Source: Alphaproteobacteria bacterium (lineage in GTDB: Bacteria > Pseudomonadota > Alphaproteobacteria > Geminicoccales > Geminicoccaceae). Taken from it: 21,158 bases of DNA. A program made the translations under genes and the position numbers. Shown in pieces: positions 1 through 8,910 of the stretch (position 1 is the first letter of the stretch; each line of letters begins with the position of its first letter). The stretch covers positions 1 to 21,158 of the forward strand of contig JALSGW010000157.1 of assembly GCA_026982585.1 (NCBI GenBank), given 5' to 3'. Below the pieces are notes generated by a model that searched no databases, had not been told where the DNA came from, and saw only the letters and a program-made list of their open reading frames with translations.

Positions 1-66
1 ATGCCCGTGTAGTGGAGAACCACGAGCCGCACCCGGGCGCCGGGCGGCCTCGGGTCCCAGTTCGGA

Positions 67-96
67 GACGGTGCATCGATCGGCCGGAGCACCGTC
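67..96 (-). terminator. Candidate terminator hairpin at end of DUF4175 gene
   Basis: A perfect 8-bp inverted repeat (GACGGTGC at 67-74, GCACCGTC at 89-96) encloses a 14-nt loop and overlaps the stop codon of the minus-strand gene ending at 95. There is no T-run after it on the minus strand, so it may be a 3'-end stabilising hairpin or a Rho-assisted terminator rather than a classic intrinsic one. Positions 1-66 hold no gene I can support. Confidence 0.35.
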
Positions 97-2578
97 AGAA
101 ACGGTCGAGCAGCCGCCGGTAGTAGTCCCGCTCATAGGCGGGGCGCCCCAGCTCCCCGGAGCGGCGATAGAGCTCCTCGAGCACCTCCCGGGCGCGACCG
201 AGGTCGTAGTCGTCCGGGATCTCCACCCCCTCGGTCTGCCATCCGCCCTGGTTGCGGCGCGCCCGGCCCAGGGGATCGGAGCCCGGCGGGGGCAGCATGC
301 CGAAGCCGGATGCCTGGCCCGGCCGGTTGGCGAGCTGCTCGCGGAGCTGTTCCAACAGCGCCTGGCCGCCCTGGCGCAGCAGGTCGAGCGCCTCGCCCTG
401 GGGAGGCACGGCGCGATCCGGCCGTCCCCGGGCCAAGGCGTCGCGCGCACGGCGCATGCGCAACTCCGCCTCGCCCAGGGCCCGCGGCAGGGCCAGCTCG
501 GCCTCCGCAAGCTCGCGCATCAGCGCCCCCAGCGCCCGGCGCAACGCCTCCTGGGCGCCGGCCAGCCCCTCCGGGGTCGAGGGCCGGGCCTCTGCGCCCT
601 CCCGCCCGTCCGCTCCGGGCTGCTGCGGCCTGGGGCCGCGGCCGCCGCGCTGCATGCGGAAGGTCTCGTCGAGCAGCCGCTGTTGTTCCTCGATCAGCCC
701 CTGCAGCCGGGCGAGCGCCTCCTCCCCCGGGCTCGGGCGGGGCGGCGGCAGGCCCGCCTGGAGATTGTCCAACAGACGCTGGAGTTCGGCCAACAATTGC
801 TCGGCCGCCTCGCGCATCCCGCTTTCCAAGAGCTGCCGGGCCCGCTCCAGCATGTCCAGGATCTCCTCCCGGCGCACGCTCTGGGCGTCCAGATCGGGCG
901 GGATCGGATCGTTCAGGCGTCCTTCCCGCAGCGCCTGTTCGAGAGCCTCCCGGGAGCGGCGGGCGAGCTCGTCCAGATAGCGCGACAACGCCTGCTCGAG
1001 CTCCGCCATGAGCCGGGCCAGCTCCTCGCCATCGGCCCCTTCCCGGAGCATCCGGCGCAGCGCCTCCTGCAGCTCGCGCAGCTGCCGCTCGCTGAGGGCG
1101 AGCGCGCCCTCCTCGATGAACAGCGCCACCTCCCACAACAGATCGACCACATAACGCCGCTCCTCGGGCGCACGGCTGTGGCGCAGGCCGCTCGACGCCA
1201 GCTGCAGCGCCACCGGCACCGCGGGGCTCACCAATAGCGCCTCCTCGCGTCCAGCGAGCGCCTCGAGCCGGAAGGCGACCCAGGCCCACCGTTCGGGCCG
1301 GTCCACGAGCTGCCGGCGCAGCGCGATCACCTCCCGGGCCAGGGGATGGGTGAACACCCGCTCCGGCAACACCAGCTCGAGCACACCGCTCTGCGCCACC
1401 TGGCCGCGCCCGTCCACCGCCTCGAGCCGAAGCCGCACCGGCAGCCCGGCACGGGGATGGGCGGTGAGGTCGAGGAAATTGCGTCCCTTGAGCTGCCGCT
1501 CCGGAGCGCCGAGACGCAACAGGGTGCGGCGCTCCACGCTCCCGCCCGGCTCCGCGCTCGGCTCCGGCGGCGCGATCAAAAGGGCGAGTTCCGCCACTCC
1601 GTAGTCGTCCTCGGCTTCGTAGCGAAGCTCCAGGGTGCGCCGCAGGGTGACCTGCGGCGGCCCCAGGAAGCGGACCTGGGGCGGCCGGTCGGGCTCCAGC
1701 ACCAGGCCGAAGGAGAGCAGCGGTTCACCATCCGCCCGCCGCACGGTCACACTGCCCCCTTGCTCCGGAACGAGGCGCACCTCCGCGCTCCCTGGACCGA
1801 TGCGGGTGAACACGAGGCTGCGCTCGCCCACCTCGAGGCGCGGCGTCGCCTCCCCCTCGGCCAGCGCCTGGACCTGGGCCCGCAGTTCGCTGCCCACCGG
1901 CACCGCCACCGCCTCGGAAGGGGGCGCCTGAATGCGCAGGGGCGGCCGGTCGGTATAGGCCGGCGGTGTGATCCACACCTCGGCCCGGGGCGGCGCGGCC
2001 ATCTCCTCCGCGGTGCCGAAGGCCGGGACCAGGGCGCGGGCGAGCCGACGTCCCACCTCTCCGGACGCCTCGACGTAGCCCACCACCAACAGCAACAGGA
2101 GCCCGGCCCGAAGCGCCCAGGGATCGATCCTGGGCAGCAGCGAGCGGGGCGGGCGCAGCCGCAGTCCCGAAAGCAGCCGCCGGAGCCGCTCCTGCTGCAA
2201 CGCCCACAGGCGCCTCGAGAGGGGATCGTCGGTTCCCGCCGCGAGTTCGTCCTCGAGCAGGCGCAACGGCTGGTGGGACAGGCCGCTGTCCCGCTCGAGG
2301 CGGGCCAGGGCCGCATCCCGGCTCGGCCAGCTGAGTCCGCGCAGGAGCGCACGGCCCTCGCGCAGGAGCACCAGCGCGAACCCCAGCAACAGGAGCAGGT
2401 GCAGCCAGCCCGGCAGCCGGCCGGGCAGATCGAACAGCGCCAGCAGCACGAACACGCCGATGACGCCGAGCGCCGGCCACAGCCGGGGCCAGAGCTGCTC
2501 CCACAGCAGCACCAGCCGCGCGCCCGCAAGCCTCAGGCCCAACGAACGATCCCTCGGGCCTCCGCGAGCCGCCGTCAT
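95..2578 (-). CDS. DUF4175 / TIGR02302-type membrane-anchored protein
   Basis: An 827-aa protein of unknown biochemical role. Three hydrophobic segments near the N-terminus (about residues 33-50, 57-74 and 154-169) anchor it in the inner membrane. The remainder, about 650 residues, is probably periplasmic. It has a beta-rich stretch (about 185-400) followed by a very Leu/Glu/Arg/Gln-rich, mostly helical and coiled-coil-like region (about 490-760). The tail, with a DYDLGRAREVLEELYRRSGE segment, looks like the conserved C-terminus of this family. Length (about 830 aa) and position directly after lysA match the alphaproteobacterial TIGR02302 family. The ATG at 2576-2578 follows the lysA stop after 3 nt and is preceded by a GGGGAGGGA ribosome site inside the end of lysA, so the two are probably translationally coupled. 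Family assignment is from composition, length and context, not from a search. Confidence 0.8.
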   Translation of the reverse strand: MTAARGGPRDRSLGLRLAGARLVLLWEQLWPRLWPALGVIGVFVLLALFDLPGRLPGWLHLLLLLGFALVLLREGRALLRGLSWPSRDAALARLERDSGLSHQPLRLLEDELAAGTDDPLSRRLWALQQERLRRLLSGLRLRPPRSLLPRIDPWALRAGLLLLLVVGYVEASGEVGRRLARALVPAFGTAEEMAAPPRAEVWITPPAYTDRPPLRIQAPPSEAVAVPVGSELRAQVQALAEGEATPRLEVGERSLVFTRIGPGSAEVRLVPEQGGSVTVRRADGEPLLSFGLVLEPDRPPQVRFLGPPQVTLRRTLELRYEAEDDYGVAELALLIAPPEPSAEPGGSVERRTLLRLGAPERQLKGRNFLDLTAHPRAGLPVRLRLEAVDGRGQVAQSGVLELVLPERVFTHPLAREVIALRRQLVDRPERWAWVAFRLEALAGREEALLVSPAVPVALQLASSGLRHSRAPEERRYVVDLLWEVALFIEEGALALSERQLRELQEALRRMLREGADGEELARLMAELEQALSRYLDELARRSREALEQALREGRLNDPIPPDLDAQSVRREEILDMLERARQLLESGMREAAEQLLAELQRLLDNLQAGLPPPRPSPGEEALARLQGLIEEQQRLLDETFRMQRGGRGPRPQQPGADGREGAEARPSTPEGLAGAQEALRRALGALMRELAEAELALPRALGEAELRMRRARDALARGRPDRAVPPQGEALDLLRQGGQALLEQLREQLANRPGQASGFGMLPPPGSDPLGRARRNQGGWQTEGVEIPDDYDLGRAREVLEELYRRSGELGRPAYERDYYRRLLDRF

Positions 2579-2581
2579 CGC

Positions 2582-3871
2582 TCATCCCTCCCCTGCGGGC
2601 CCCTCCTCCTCGATCCAGGACGGCACCCGCTCGTCCGCGAACTCCGCCCGGGCCGGCCGCCTGGGCTTGATGATGTCCCATCTACGGCCGCGCACCAACA
2701 CCTCCGCCGCACGCGGGCGGGAATTGTAGGACGAAGCCATGGTGGCACCATAGGCGCCGACCGCCTCCAGGACAACAAGGTCGCCGCGCTGCAGCACCGG
2801 AAGGCGCCGCCCGCGGCCGAGCACGTCCCCGCTCTCGCAGATCGGCCCCACCACCTCCACCTCCTCCCACTCCTGCGCCGAAGCCGGCTCCCGCACCGGC
2901 CGGATGCCGTGCCAGGCATCGTAGAGGGCGGGTCTCAGCAGCGTGTGCATGCCGGCGTCCACCACCAGCCAGCGCCGCACACCCCGTTCCTTGCGGGCCA
3001 GCACGCGGGTGAGAAGGACACCGGCCTCGCCCACCACCAGCCGGCCCGGCTCGAGGATCAGCTCGCAGCGCAGGCGATCCCAAACCGCTTCCAACAGCGC
3101 CGCCAGCCCGTCCAGGTCGAAGCCGCGGTCCTCGGGCCGGTAAGGAATGCCGAAGCCGCCGCCGAGGTCCAGTCGCACAAGCGGCACCCCATCGGCCCGG
3201 AGGGTTTCGAACAGCTCGGCGGCGATGCCGTAGCTGCGCGCGAAACTGTGGATGTCGAGGATCTGCGAGCCGACGTGGACATGAAGCCCCACCGGCACCA
3301 GTCCGGGGCACGCCTGGGCCTCCAGGAAGGCCTCCCGCGCCTCGGCGATGGGAATGCCGAACTTGTCGCCCTCGCGGCCGGTCTGGATTTTCTCGTGGGT
3401 GCTGGCCTCCACCGCCGGATTGATGCGAAGCGCCACCGCCGCACTTCGGCCCATCTCACGGGCGAGCGCGCCCGCAAGGCGGAGCTCATCGCGGGATTCC
3501 ACGTTGATCTGGAGGACCCCCCGGGCAATCGCAAAGCGCAGCTCCTCCTCCTCCTTGCCCACTCCGGAGAAGACGATGCGCTCGGGCGGGATGCCGGCCG
3601 CAAGCGCCCGCTCGATCTCGCCGCCCGAGACGGTCTCGGCGCCCATCCCGAGGCGCGCGAGCAGGCGCAACACCGCGAGATGGGGATTCGCCTTGACGGC
3701 ATAGCAGAGCCGCACCGGCAACGAGCCGAACGCCCGCTGCAGGTCCCGCACCCGGGCCTCGATGGCGCTCGCGCTGTAGATGTAGACCGGGGTCCCGGCG
3801 CCTTCGGCGATCTCCCGCACCGGGACCTCCTCCACCCACAGCTCGCCGCCCCGGTATCCGAAGGCGCTCAC
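2582..3871 (-). CDS. lysA: Diaminopimelate decarboxylase
   Basis: A 429-aa PLP-dependent fold III decarboxylase that converts meso-diaminopimelate to L-lysine, the last step of lysine synthesis, in the cytoplasm. Visible family features: the PLP lysine in YAVKANPHLAVL (K60), HVHVGSQI (H199), the phosphate-binding glycine loop GGGFGIPY (237-244), EPGR (274-277), the active-site cysteine in CESGDV (C345), and YGATMASSYNSRPR near the C-terminus. Length is normal (about 420-430 aa). The start is GTG at 3869-3871, overlapping the stop of the upstream lipoprotein gene as GTGA. A small lipoprotein gene immediately upstream and a DUF4175 gene immediately downstream is a familiar alphaproteobacterial arrangement. 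Confidence 0.96.
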   Translation of the reverse strand: MSAFGYRGGELWVEEVPVREIAEGAGTPVYIYSASAIEARVRDLQRAFGSLPVRLCYAVKANPHLAVLRLLARLGMGAETVSGGEIERALAAGIPPERIVFSGVGKEEEELRFAIARGVLQINVESRDELRLAGALAREMGRSAAVALRINPAVEASTHEKIQTGREGDKFGIPIAEAREAFLEAQACPGLVPVGLHVHVGSQILDIHSFARSYGIAAELFETLRADGVPLVRLDLGGGFGIPYRPEDRGFDLDGLAALLEAVWDRLRCELILEPGRLVVGEAGVLLTRVLARKERGVRRWLVVDAGMHTLLRPALYDAWHGIRPVREPASAQEWEEVEVVGPICESGDVLGRGRRLPVLQRGDLVVLEAVGAYGATMASSYNSRPRAAEVLVRGRRWDIIKPRRPARAEFADERVPSWIEEEGPAGEG

Positions 3872-4002
3872 CCGGAGCGCCCCTCGGCTTGCTCCTCCGG
3901 CGGCAGCCGCAACGGCCCGCGCCGGCCGCAGCCCGCCAGCATCAGCACCCAGGCGAGCGCCAACAATCTGCGGCGAGCTAGGGTCTTCTCGGTGCGGTTC
4001 AC
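3868..4002 (-). CDS. lptM: Small LptM/YifL-like lipoprotein
   Basis: A 44-codon gene easily missed by gene callers. The product starts VNRTEKTLARRR, continues with a short hydrophobic stretch (LLALAWVLMLAG), and has a lipobox LAGC with the lipidated cysteine at position 25, then GRRGPLRLPP. A tiny lipoprotein with CGxxGPLxxP just after the lipobox, encoded directly before lysA or dapF, is typical of the LptM/YifL family. In E. coli that protein assists assembly of the LptDE lipopolysaccharide translocon at the outer membrane. The GTG start (4000-4002) overlaps the prfB stop by 4 nt and is preceded by GGAGGAGGATC, a strong ribosome site. Its own stop overlaps the lysA GTG by 4 nt. Function in this organism is inferred from family and position. 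Confidence 0.82.
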   Translation of the reverse strand: MNRTEKTLARRRLLALAWVLMLAGCGRRGPLRLPPEEQAEGRSG

Positions 4003-5136
4003 GATCCTCCTCCGCTTCGCGCCTCCTCGGGACGGCGGTTGCCCACCCCCTGGGCCAGGGCGGCCTCCAGGAACAGGTCGATGTCCCCGTCGAGGACCGC
4101 CTCGGCGTTGGCGGTGGACACGCCGGTGCGCAGGTCCTTCACCATCTTGTAGGGATGCAGCACGTAGGAGCGGATCTGGTGGCCCCAGCCGATGTCGGTC
4201 TTCTGCTCCTCGAGCGCCTGTTGTTCGGCACGCCGCTTCTGCAGCTCGAGCTCGTACAACCGCGCCCGCAGCATGGCCATCGCCTGCGCCCGGTTGCGGT
4301 GCTGGGAGCGGTCGTTCTGGCACTGGACGACGATGCCGGTCGGCAGATGGGTGATGCGCACCGCCGAATCGGTGCGGTTGACGTGCTGGCCGCCGGCTCC
4401 CGAGGCGCGATAGGTGTCGATCCTGAGGTCCTTCTCGTCGATGGTGATCTCGATGTTGTCGTCGATCACCGGATAGACCCAGACGCTCGCGAAACTGGTG
4501 TGGCGGCGGGCCTGGCTGTCGAACGGGGAGATGCGCACAAGGCGGTGGACGCCGGATTCGCTCTTGAGCCAGCCGTAGGCGTTTTCGCCGAGGATCTTGA
4601 CCGTCGCCGATTTGATCCCGGCCTCCTCACCGGGGGTCTCCTCGACCCATTCCACCCGGTAGCCGTGCGCCTCCGCCCAGCGCAGGTACATGCGCAACAA
4701 CATCTCCGCCCAGTCCTGGGATTCGGTGCCGCCGGCGCCGGCGTTGACCTGCAGGTAGCAATCGTTGCGGTCCGCCTCGCCGGAGAGCAGGCTCTCGAGC
4801 TCGAGCCGCTCGACCCGGGCGGCCAGGGCGGCGAGCTCGCGTCCCACCTCGGCGACCGTCTCCTCGTCCCCCTCCTGGTCGGCCAGGGCGGCGAGTTCCT
4901 TGAGATCCCGCAACTCCTTCTCGAGCCCCTGCTGGCGCCCCAGCGCCTCCTGGAGGCGGCTGCGCTCGCGCAACAGCCGCTGCGCGCGCTCGCGCTGGTT
5001 CCACAGTTCGGGATCGCTGATCAGCCGCTCGAGCTCCTCGAGCCGCGCGCGGGCCCGATCCCAGTCAAAGATGCCTCCTCAGCAGGGCCAGGCCCCGCTC
5101 GATGCGATCGATCGCCTCGGCGTGTTCCGCACGCAT
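3999..5136 (-). CDS. prfB: Peptide chain release factor 2, programmed +1 frameshift
   Basis: RF2 recognises UAA/UGA stop codons and triggers peptidyl-tRNA hydrolysis. The gene is in two reading frames. Frame one starts at ATG 5134-5136 (after a GGAGGAGCGGAGC ribosome site) and encodes 23 residues ending LLRRHL before an in-frame TGA (5065-5067). A +1 shift continues as DWDRARARLEELERLISDPE and on through the body, giving 378 aa, normal for RF2 (E. coli 365). The body carries the RF2 stop-codon motif SPF (about 203-205) and the universal GGQ (about 248-250, in SGAGGQHVNRTD). A caller ignoring the shift would start about 54 codons too late, at a TTG. The stop TGA overlaps the GTG of the next gene. 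PBP1A lies 45 nt upstream. Autoregulation through the frameshift is established for this family. Confidence 0.95.
5064..5079 (-). promoter_or_regulatory. prfB programmed +1 frameshift signal
   Basis: On the minus strand AGGAGG (5079-5074) is followed by CAT and then CTT-TGA-C (5070-5064). This is the canonical RF2 autoregulatory element: an internal Shine-Dalgarno-like hexamer 3 nt before the slippery CTT, an in-frame UGA in a poor (C-following) context, and continuation in the +1 frame. When RF2 is scarce the ribosome pauses at UGA and slips forward to make full-length RF2. Confidence 0.95.
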
Positions 5137-5181
5137 GCTCCGCTCCTCCGCGTCGCTCGGACCCTATGAGGACCTCCCCTC

Positions 5182-7596
5182 TCAATACAGTCCCCGCATC
5201 GCCGGCGCCGGCTGCTCCGGGCCGTTCGCAAGCGGCGCCGCCACCTCCGCGGGCGCCTGGGCGCGCGGCTCGGTGCCCGGCAGGAAGGCCTCGAGGATCA
5301 CGGTCTCGCTGTCGGGGCCGGGCAGCTGTCCGGTCTCGGCGTCGATGCGCACCAGCAGCACGCCGGGCGGCGTCCGGAAGGGCGTGGGCGGCTCGCCCGC
5401 GAGCGCCTCCTTCATGAACGCCTTCCAGATCGGCAGCGCCACGCTGGATCCGGTCTCCCGCGGCCCCAGGCTTCGGGGCTGGTCGAAGCCCACCCACACG
5501 CCGGCCACCAGGTCGGGGGAGAAGCCGATGAACCAGGCGTCCTTGCTGTCGTTGGTGGTGCCGGTCTTGCCGGCCAACGGACGCCCCAGATCGCGCGCCC
5601 GCCGTCCGGTACCCCGTTCGATCACCCCCTCGAGCATGTGCACGATCTGATAGGCGAGCCGGGGATCCACCACCTGCTCTCTGGGATCGGGCAGCTCCGG
5701 GGGCGGGCCGCCGTCGTAGACCGGCACCTGGCAGCCGCGGCAGGGGCGGGGATCGGCGCGCTTGATGGTGCGGCCGAAGCGATCCTGGATGCGTTCGACG
5801 AATATCGGCCGGATGCGCTTGCCGCCGTTGACCAGCATGGCGTAGGCGGTGGTGAGCTCGAGCAGCGTCACCTCCTGGGCGCCCAGGGCGGCGGAGGGAT
5901 AGGGTTCGAGCCCGCGACCGATGCCGAAGCGCGCGGCGACGTCGAGGATCGGCTCCATGCCGATCTCGAGCGCAAGCCGCACCGTCATGAGGTTGCGCGA
6001 CTTCTCGAGCCCGAGGCGCAGGGTGGAGGGACCGTAGAAGCGGGCACTGTAGTTGGCCGGCTTCCATTTCGGCAGCCCCGGCCCCTGGTCCACCACGATC
6101 GGCGCATCCAGGACGATGCTGGCCGGCGTCTTGCCTTGTTCGAGCGCCGCCAGATAGACGAAGGGTTTGAAGGCCGAGCCCGGCTGGCGCAGCGCCTGGG
6201 TGGCGCGGTTGAACTGGCTCTGGCGGAAGCTGAAGCCGCCCGTGAGCGCCAGCACCCGGCCGGTGTGCGGATCGAGCGCCACCAGCGCGCCCTCCACGAG
6301 CGGCCGCTGCCTGAGCGCCCACCGGTCCGCCTCGCCCGCCGGAGCCACCAGCACCACATCGCCCACCTGCACCACCTCCTCAGGCCGGCGCGGCTCCGGT
6401 CCGAGACCGGATTCCGTGCGCGGGCGCGCCCAGGCCATCTCGGCGAAGGGCATGAGTCCGGTGCTGCCGTCTGTGAAGCCGAGCTCCACCTCTTCCCGTC
6501 CCACCTCCAAGACCACCGCAAGCCGCCAGTCCTGAAGCGCGAATCCGGGATCCCAGGCGGCGAGACGCATGGGCCAGGCGAGCGGATCGGCGACCTCGAT
6601 GCGCCCCAACGGGCCGCGCCAGCCGCCGCGCCGGCGATCATAGGCGGCCAGCCCCTCCCGCAGCGCCCGGTCGGCGATCCGCTGCAGGCGCGGCAAGACC
6701 GTGGTGCGCACCGACAGGCCGCCCTCGTAGAAGCCCTCCTCGCCGAGTTCGGCCACCAGCCGCCGCCGCACCTCCTCCACGAAGAAGTCGGCGCGGGCGA
6801 ATTCCGTCTCCTCGCGCCGGCGCAGCACGAGCGGCTCCGCGAGCGCCGCCTCCGCCTGCGCCTCGCTGATGTAGCCGTCCTCCAGCATGCGCCCGATCAC
6901 ATACGCCCGCCGGGCATAGGCGGCCTCCGGGTTGCGCTCGGGATCGTAGCGCGCGGGAGCCTTGGGAAGCCCGGCGAGAAAGGCGATCTCGCCGAGCGTG
7001 AGCTCGTCCATGGATTTGTTGAAGTAGTTGAGGGCCGCCGCCGCCACGCCGTAGGAGCGGCGGCCGAGGAAGATCTGGTTGAGGTACAGCTCCAGGATCT
7101 GGTCCTTGGTGAACGCCCGCTCGATGCGCAGCGCCAGGATCGCCTCGCGGATCTTGCGCTCGATGGAGATTTCGTTGGAAAGCAGGAAGTTCTTCGCCAC
7201 CTGCTGGGTGATGGTGGATCCGCCCACCGGCCGCCGGTTGTCCCGGATCCGCTGCACGTTCTCCACCATCGCCCGCAGAATGCCGAGCGGATCGAGACCG
7301 AAGTGCCGGTAGAAGTTCTTGTCCTCGGCGGCGATGAAGGCCTGCTTGATGCGCTCGGGGATGGCGGAAATCGGCACGAATACCCGCCGCTCGCGGGCGT
7401 ATTCGGCCAGCAGCCGGCCGTCCCCGGCGTGTACCCGGGTGACCGTGGGCGGCTCGTAGCGGGCGAGCTGGCGGTAGTCGGGCAGATCGCGGCCGTAGAG
7501 ATAGACCAGATAGGCGAGCGCCACCGCAGCGGCGAGCACGAGGCCGACGCCCGTATAGAGCCCCAACACCAGAGCGCGTAGCAGACGGCGGATCAT
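5182..7596 (-). CDS. mrcA: Penicillin-binding protein 1A (bifunctional)
   Basis: An 804-aa class A PBP that polymerises lipid II glycan strands and cross-links stem peptides on the periplasmic face of the inner membrane. Residues about 9-33 form the membrane anchor. The GT51 transglycosylase follows, with catalytic E91 in AAEDKNFYRHFG, GGSTITQQ (125-132) and ERKIREAILALRIER. An OB-like insertion lies at about 325-435. The transpeptidase domain has SxxK as SAFK (S474), SxN as SRN (533-535) and KTGT (677-680). A CxxC (619-622, in PCRGCQ) sits in the transpeptidase region, as I recall for alphaproteobacterial PBP1A. The ATG at 7594-7596 lies 33 nt after the amidase stop, and no strong ribosome site is visible. 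Order amidase > PBP1A > prfB is the usual alphaproteobacterial one. Confidence 0.96.
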   Translation of the reverse strand: MIRRLLRALVLGLYTGVGLVLAAAVALAYLVYLYGRDLPDYRQLARYEPPTVTRVHAGDGRLLAEYARERRVFVPISAIPERIKQAFIAAEDKNFYRHFGLDPLGILRAMVENVQRIRDNRRPVGGSTITQQVAKNFLLSNEISIERKIREAILALRIERAFTKDQILELYLNQIFLGRRSYGVAAAALNYFNKSMDELTLGEIAFLAGLPKAPARYDPERNPEAAYARRAYVIGRMLEDGYISEAQAEAALAEPLVLRRREETEFARADFFVEEVRRRLVAELGEEGFYEGGLSVRTTVLPRLQRIADRALREGLAAYDRRRGGWRGPLGRIEVADPLAWPMRLAAWDPGFALQDWRLAVVLEVGREEVELGFTDGSTGLMPFAEMAWARPRTESGLGPEPRRPEEVVQVGDVVLVAPAGEADRWALRQRPLVEGALVALDPHTGRVLALTGGFSFRQSQFNRATQALRQPGSAFKPFVYLAALEQGKTPASIVLDAPIVVDQGPGLPKWKPANYSARFYGPSTLRLGLEKSRNLMTVRLALEIGMEPILDVAARFGIGRGLEPYPSAALGAQEVTLLELTTAYAMLVNGGKRIRPIFVERIQDRFGRTIKRADPRPCRGCQVPVYDGGPPPELPDPREQVVDPRLAYQIVHMLEGVIERGTGRRARDLGRPLAGKTGTTNDSKDAWFIGFSPDLVAGVWVGFDQPRSLGPRETGSSVALPIWKAFMKEALAGEPPTPFRTPPGVLLVRIDAETGQLPGPDSETVILEAFLPGTEPRAQAPAEVAAPLANGPEQPAPAMRGLY

Positions 7597-7629
7597 CGCT
7601 TGGCCGGTCCCCAGCGCCCGCAGCCGACC

Positions 7630-8910
7630 TCAAAGCGGCGGCCTTCGGGTTGCGAAATACTCCTCGATCGCCTTGCGGATCGCCCGTGCGAGACGCCGCT
7701 GGTAGGCCGGATCGGTGAGGCGGGCGGCGTCCTCGCGGTTGGAGAGATAGCCCAGTTCGAGGAGAACGGAAGGGGTGTCCGGTGATTTGAGCACCGCGAA
7801 GCCGGCATAACGCCGATATTGCCGCAGCAGCCGGCGGACCGGGGCCAGGGCCCGGATCAGGCTTTCGGCGAGACGGATGGACTTGTTGTTGGTATCCCGC
7901 TGGGCGAGGTCGATGAGGATCTCCCGTACCACTTCGTCCTGGTCGCTGAGATCGAGCCCGGCCAGGATGTCGGCCTTGTTCTCCTTGCGCGCGAGCCGTT
8001 CCGCCTCCTGGTCCGAGGCCCGCTCCGACAGGGTATAGACCGACGCGCCCCGCACCCGGGGATCGTCGATGCTGTCGGCGTGGATGGAAAGGAACAGATC
8101 GGCACCATAGCGCCGCGCGATGGCGATGCGCTCGCGCAGCGGGATGAACCGATCGTCCCGCCGGGTGAGCTCCACCCGAAAGCGCCCGCCGCGCTCGAGC
8201 TCCCGCTCGAGCACCCGGGCGAAGGTGAGGGTGAGCCGCTTTTCCCGGATGCCGCCGACGCCGATGGTACCGGGGTCGATGCCGCCGTGGCCGGGATCGA
8301 GCACGATCACCGGCCGCTTCTCGGCGATCTGCTCCGGCTTCGCGAGTTCGGGCGGGCGGGGCCGGGGCGGCCGCACCCGGGGCGGCGGCGCCGCGACCCG
8401 GGCCGGTTGCTCCGGCGGCGCCGCGCCCCGTCGCGGCTCGAGATCCATCACCAACCGCCAGCCGCGCACGCCCTCCCCGGGCGGCAGGGCGAAGCGAGCG
8501 CGGAGCCGCGCCGGTTGCGCGAGGTCCACCACCAGCCGCGAGGTGCCGGGATGGAGCAGACCGAACCGGTAGCCGGTCGCGAGACCCCGAGGCCGCTCCA
8601 GCGCCTCGGCCTCCACCGGCCAGCGCACCTCGGGCAGATCCACCACCAGCCGCGCCGGTCGATCGAGCAGTCGCGCCTTGAAATCCACCCGACGGGTGAT
8701 ATCGATAACAACCCGGGTACGCGAACCGTGCACACCGAAGCGGATCCCGCGCACTTCGGCGCTCTCGTCGACGGCTGGTGCGGCCCCGCTGTTCGGGAGA
8801 ACCACCATCGCCGGAACGAAGAGGCTGATCCAGCCGAAGAACCTGGACGCGCCGGCCAGGCGCGCGATCGTTCCGGTTTCCCCGCGTACCTGCCGCCAAG
8901 TCGGACGCAT
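7630..8910 (-). CDS. amiC: N-acetylmuramoyl-L-alanine amidase, AMIN + Amidase_3
   Basis: A 426-aa zinc amidase that cleaves the bond between N-acetylmuramic acid and the stem peptide, used in septal peptidoglycan splitting in the periplasm. A signal-peptide-like hydrophobic segment lies at about residues 24-46 (ending SGAAPA). An AMIN domain (about 52-158) follows, which targets such enzymes to the septum or glycan. A Pro/Arg/Ala-rich linker spans about 160-195, then the catalytic Amidase_3 domain: VIVLDPGHGG (zinc H208), REKRLTL (zinc E223), FLSIHADS (zinc H277) and SVLLELGYLSNRED (catalytic E385). I chose ATG 8908-8910. The open frame extends upstream to 9219, but that part (rich in Arg, Gly, Ser) resembles neither signal nor domain. 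The N-terminus is long before its hydrophobic core, so the exact start is uncertain. First gene of the 8910-95 operon. Confidence 0.92.
   Translation of the reverse strand: MRPTWRQVRGETGTIARLAGASRFFGWISLFVPAMVVLPNSGAAPAVDESAEVRGIRFGVHGSRTRVVIDITRRVDFKARLLDRPARLVVDLPEVRWPVEAEALERPRGLATGYRFGLLHPGTSRLVVDLAQPARLRARFALPPGEGVRGWRLVMDLEPRRGAAPPEQPARVAAPPPRVRPPRPRPPELAKPEQIAEKRPVIVLDPGHGGIDPGTIGVGGIREKRLTLTFARVLERELERGGRFRVELTRRDDRFIPLRERIAIARRYGADLFLSIHADSIDDPRVRGASVYTLSERASDQEAERLARKENKADILAGLDLSDQDEVVREILIDLAQRDTNNKSIRLAESLIRALAPVRRLLRQYRRYAGFAVLKSPDTPSVLLELGYLSNREDAARLTDPAYQRRLARAIRKAIEEYFATRRPPL

Noticed and set aside
1346..4354. Plus-strand open frame of about 1000 codons antisense to DUF4175, lysA, lptM and prfB
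   Set aside because: Low-complexity His/Gln/Arg/Pro/Ala-rich translation with no motif. It lies antisense to several genes with clear family motifs, a usual artefact of GC-rich codon bias.
5900..5920. GGTTCGAGCCC resembling a tRNA T-loop
   Set aside because: It lies inside the PBP1A coding region and no cloverleaf or acceptor stem could be built around it.
5638..7581. Plus-strand 647-codon open frame antisense to PBP1A
   Set aside because: Mirror of a gene with intact transglycosylase and transpeptidase motifs; its own translation has no recognisable domain.
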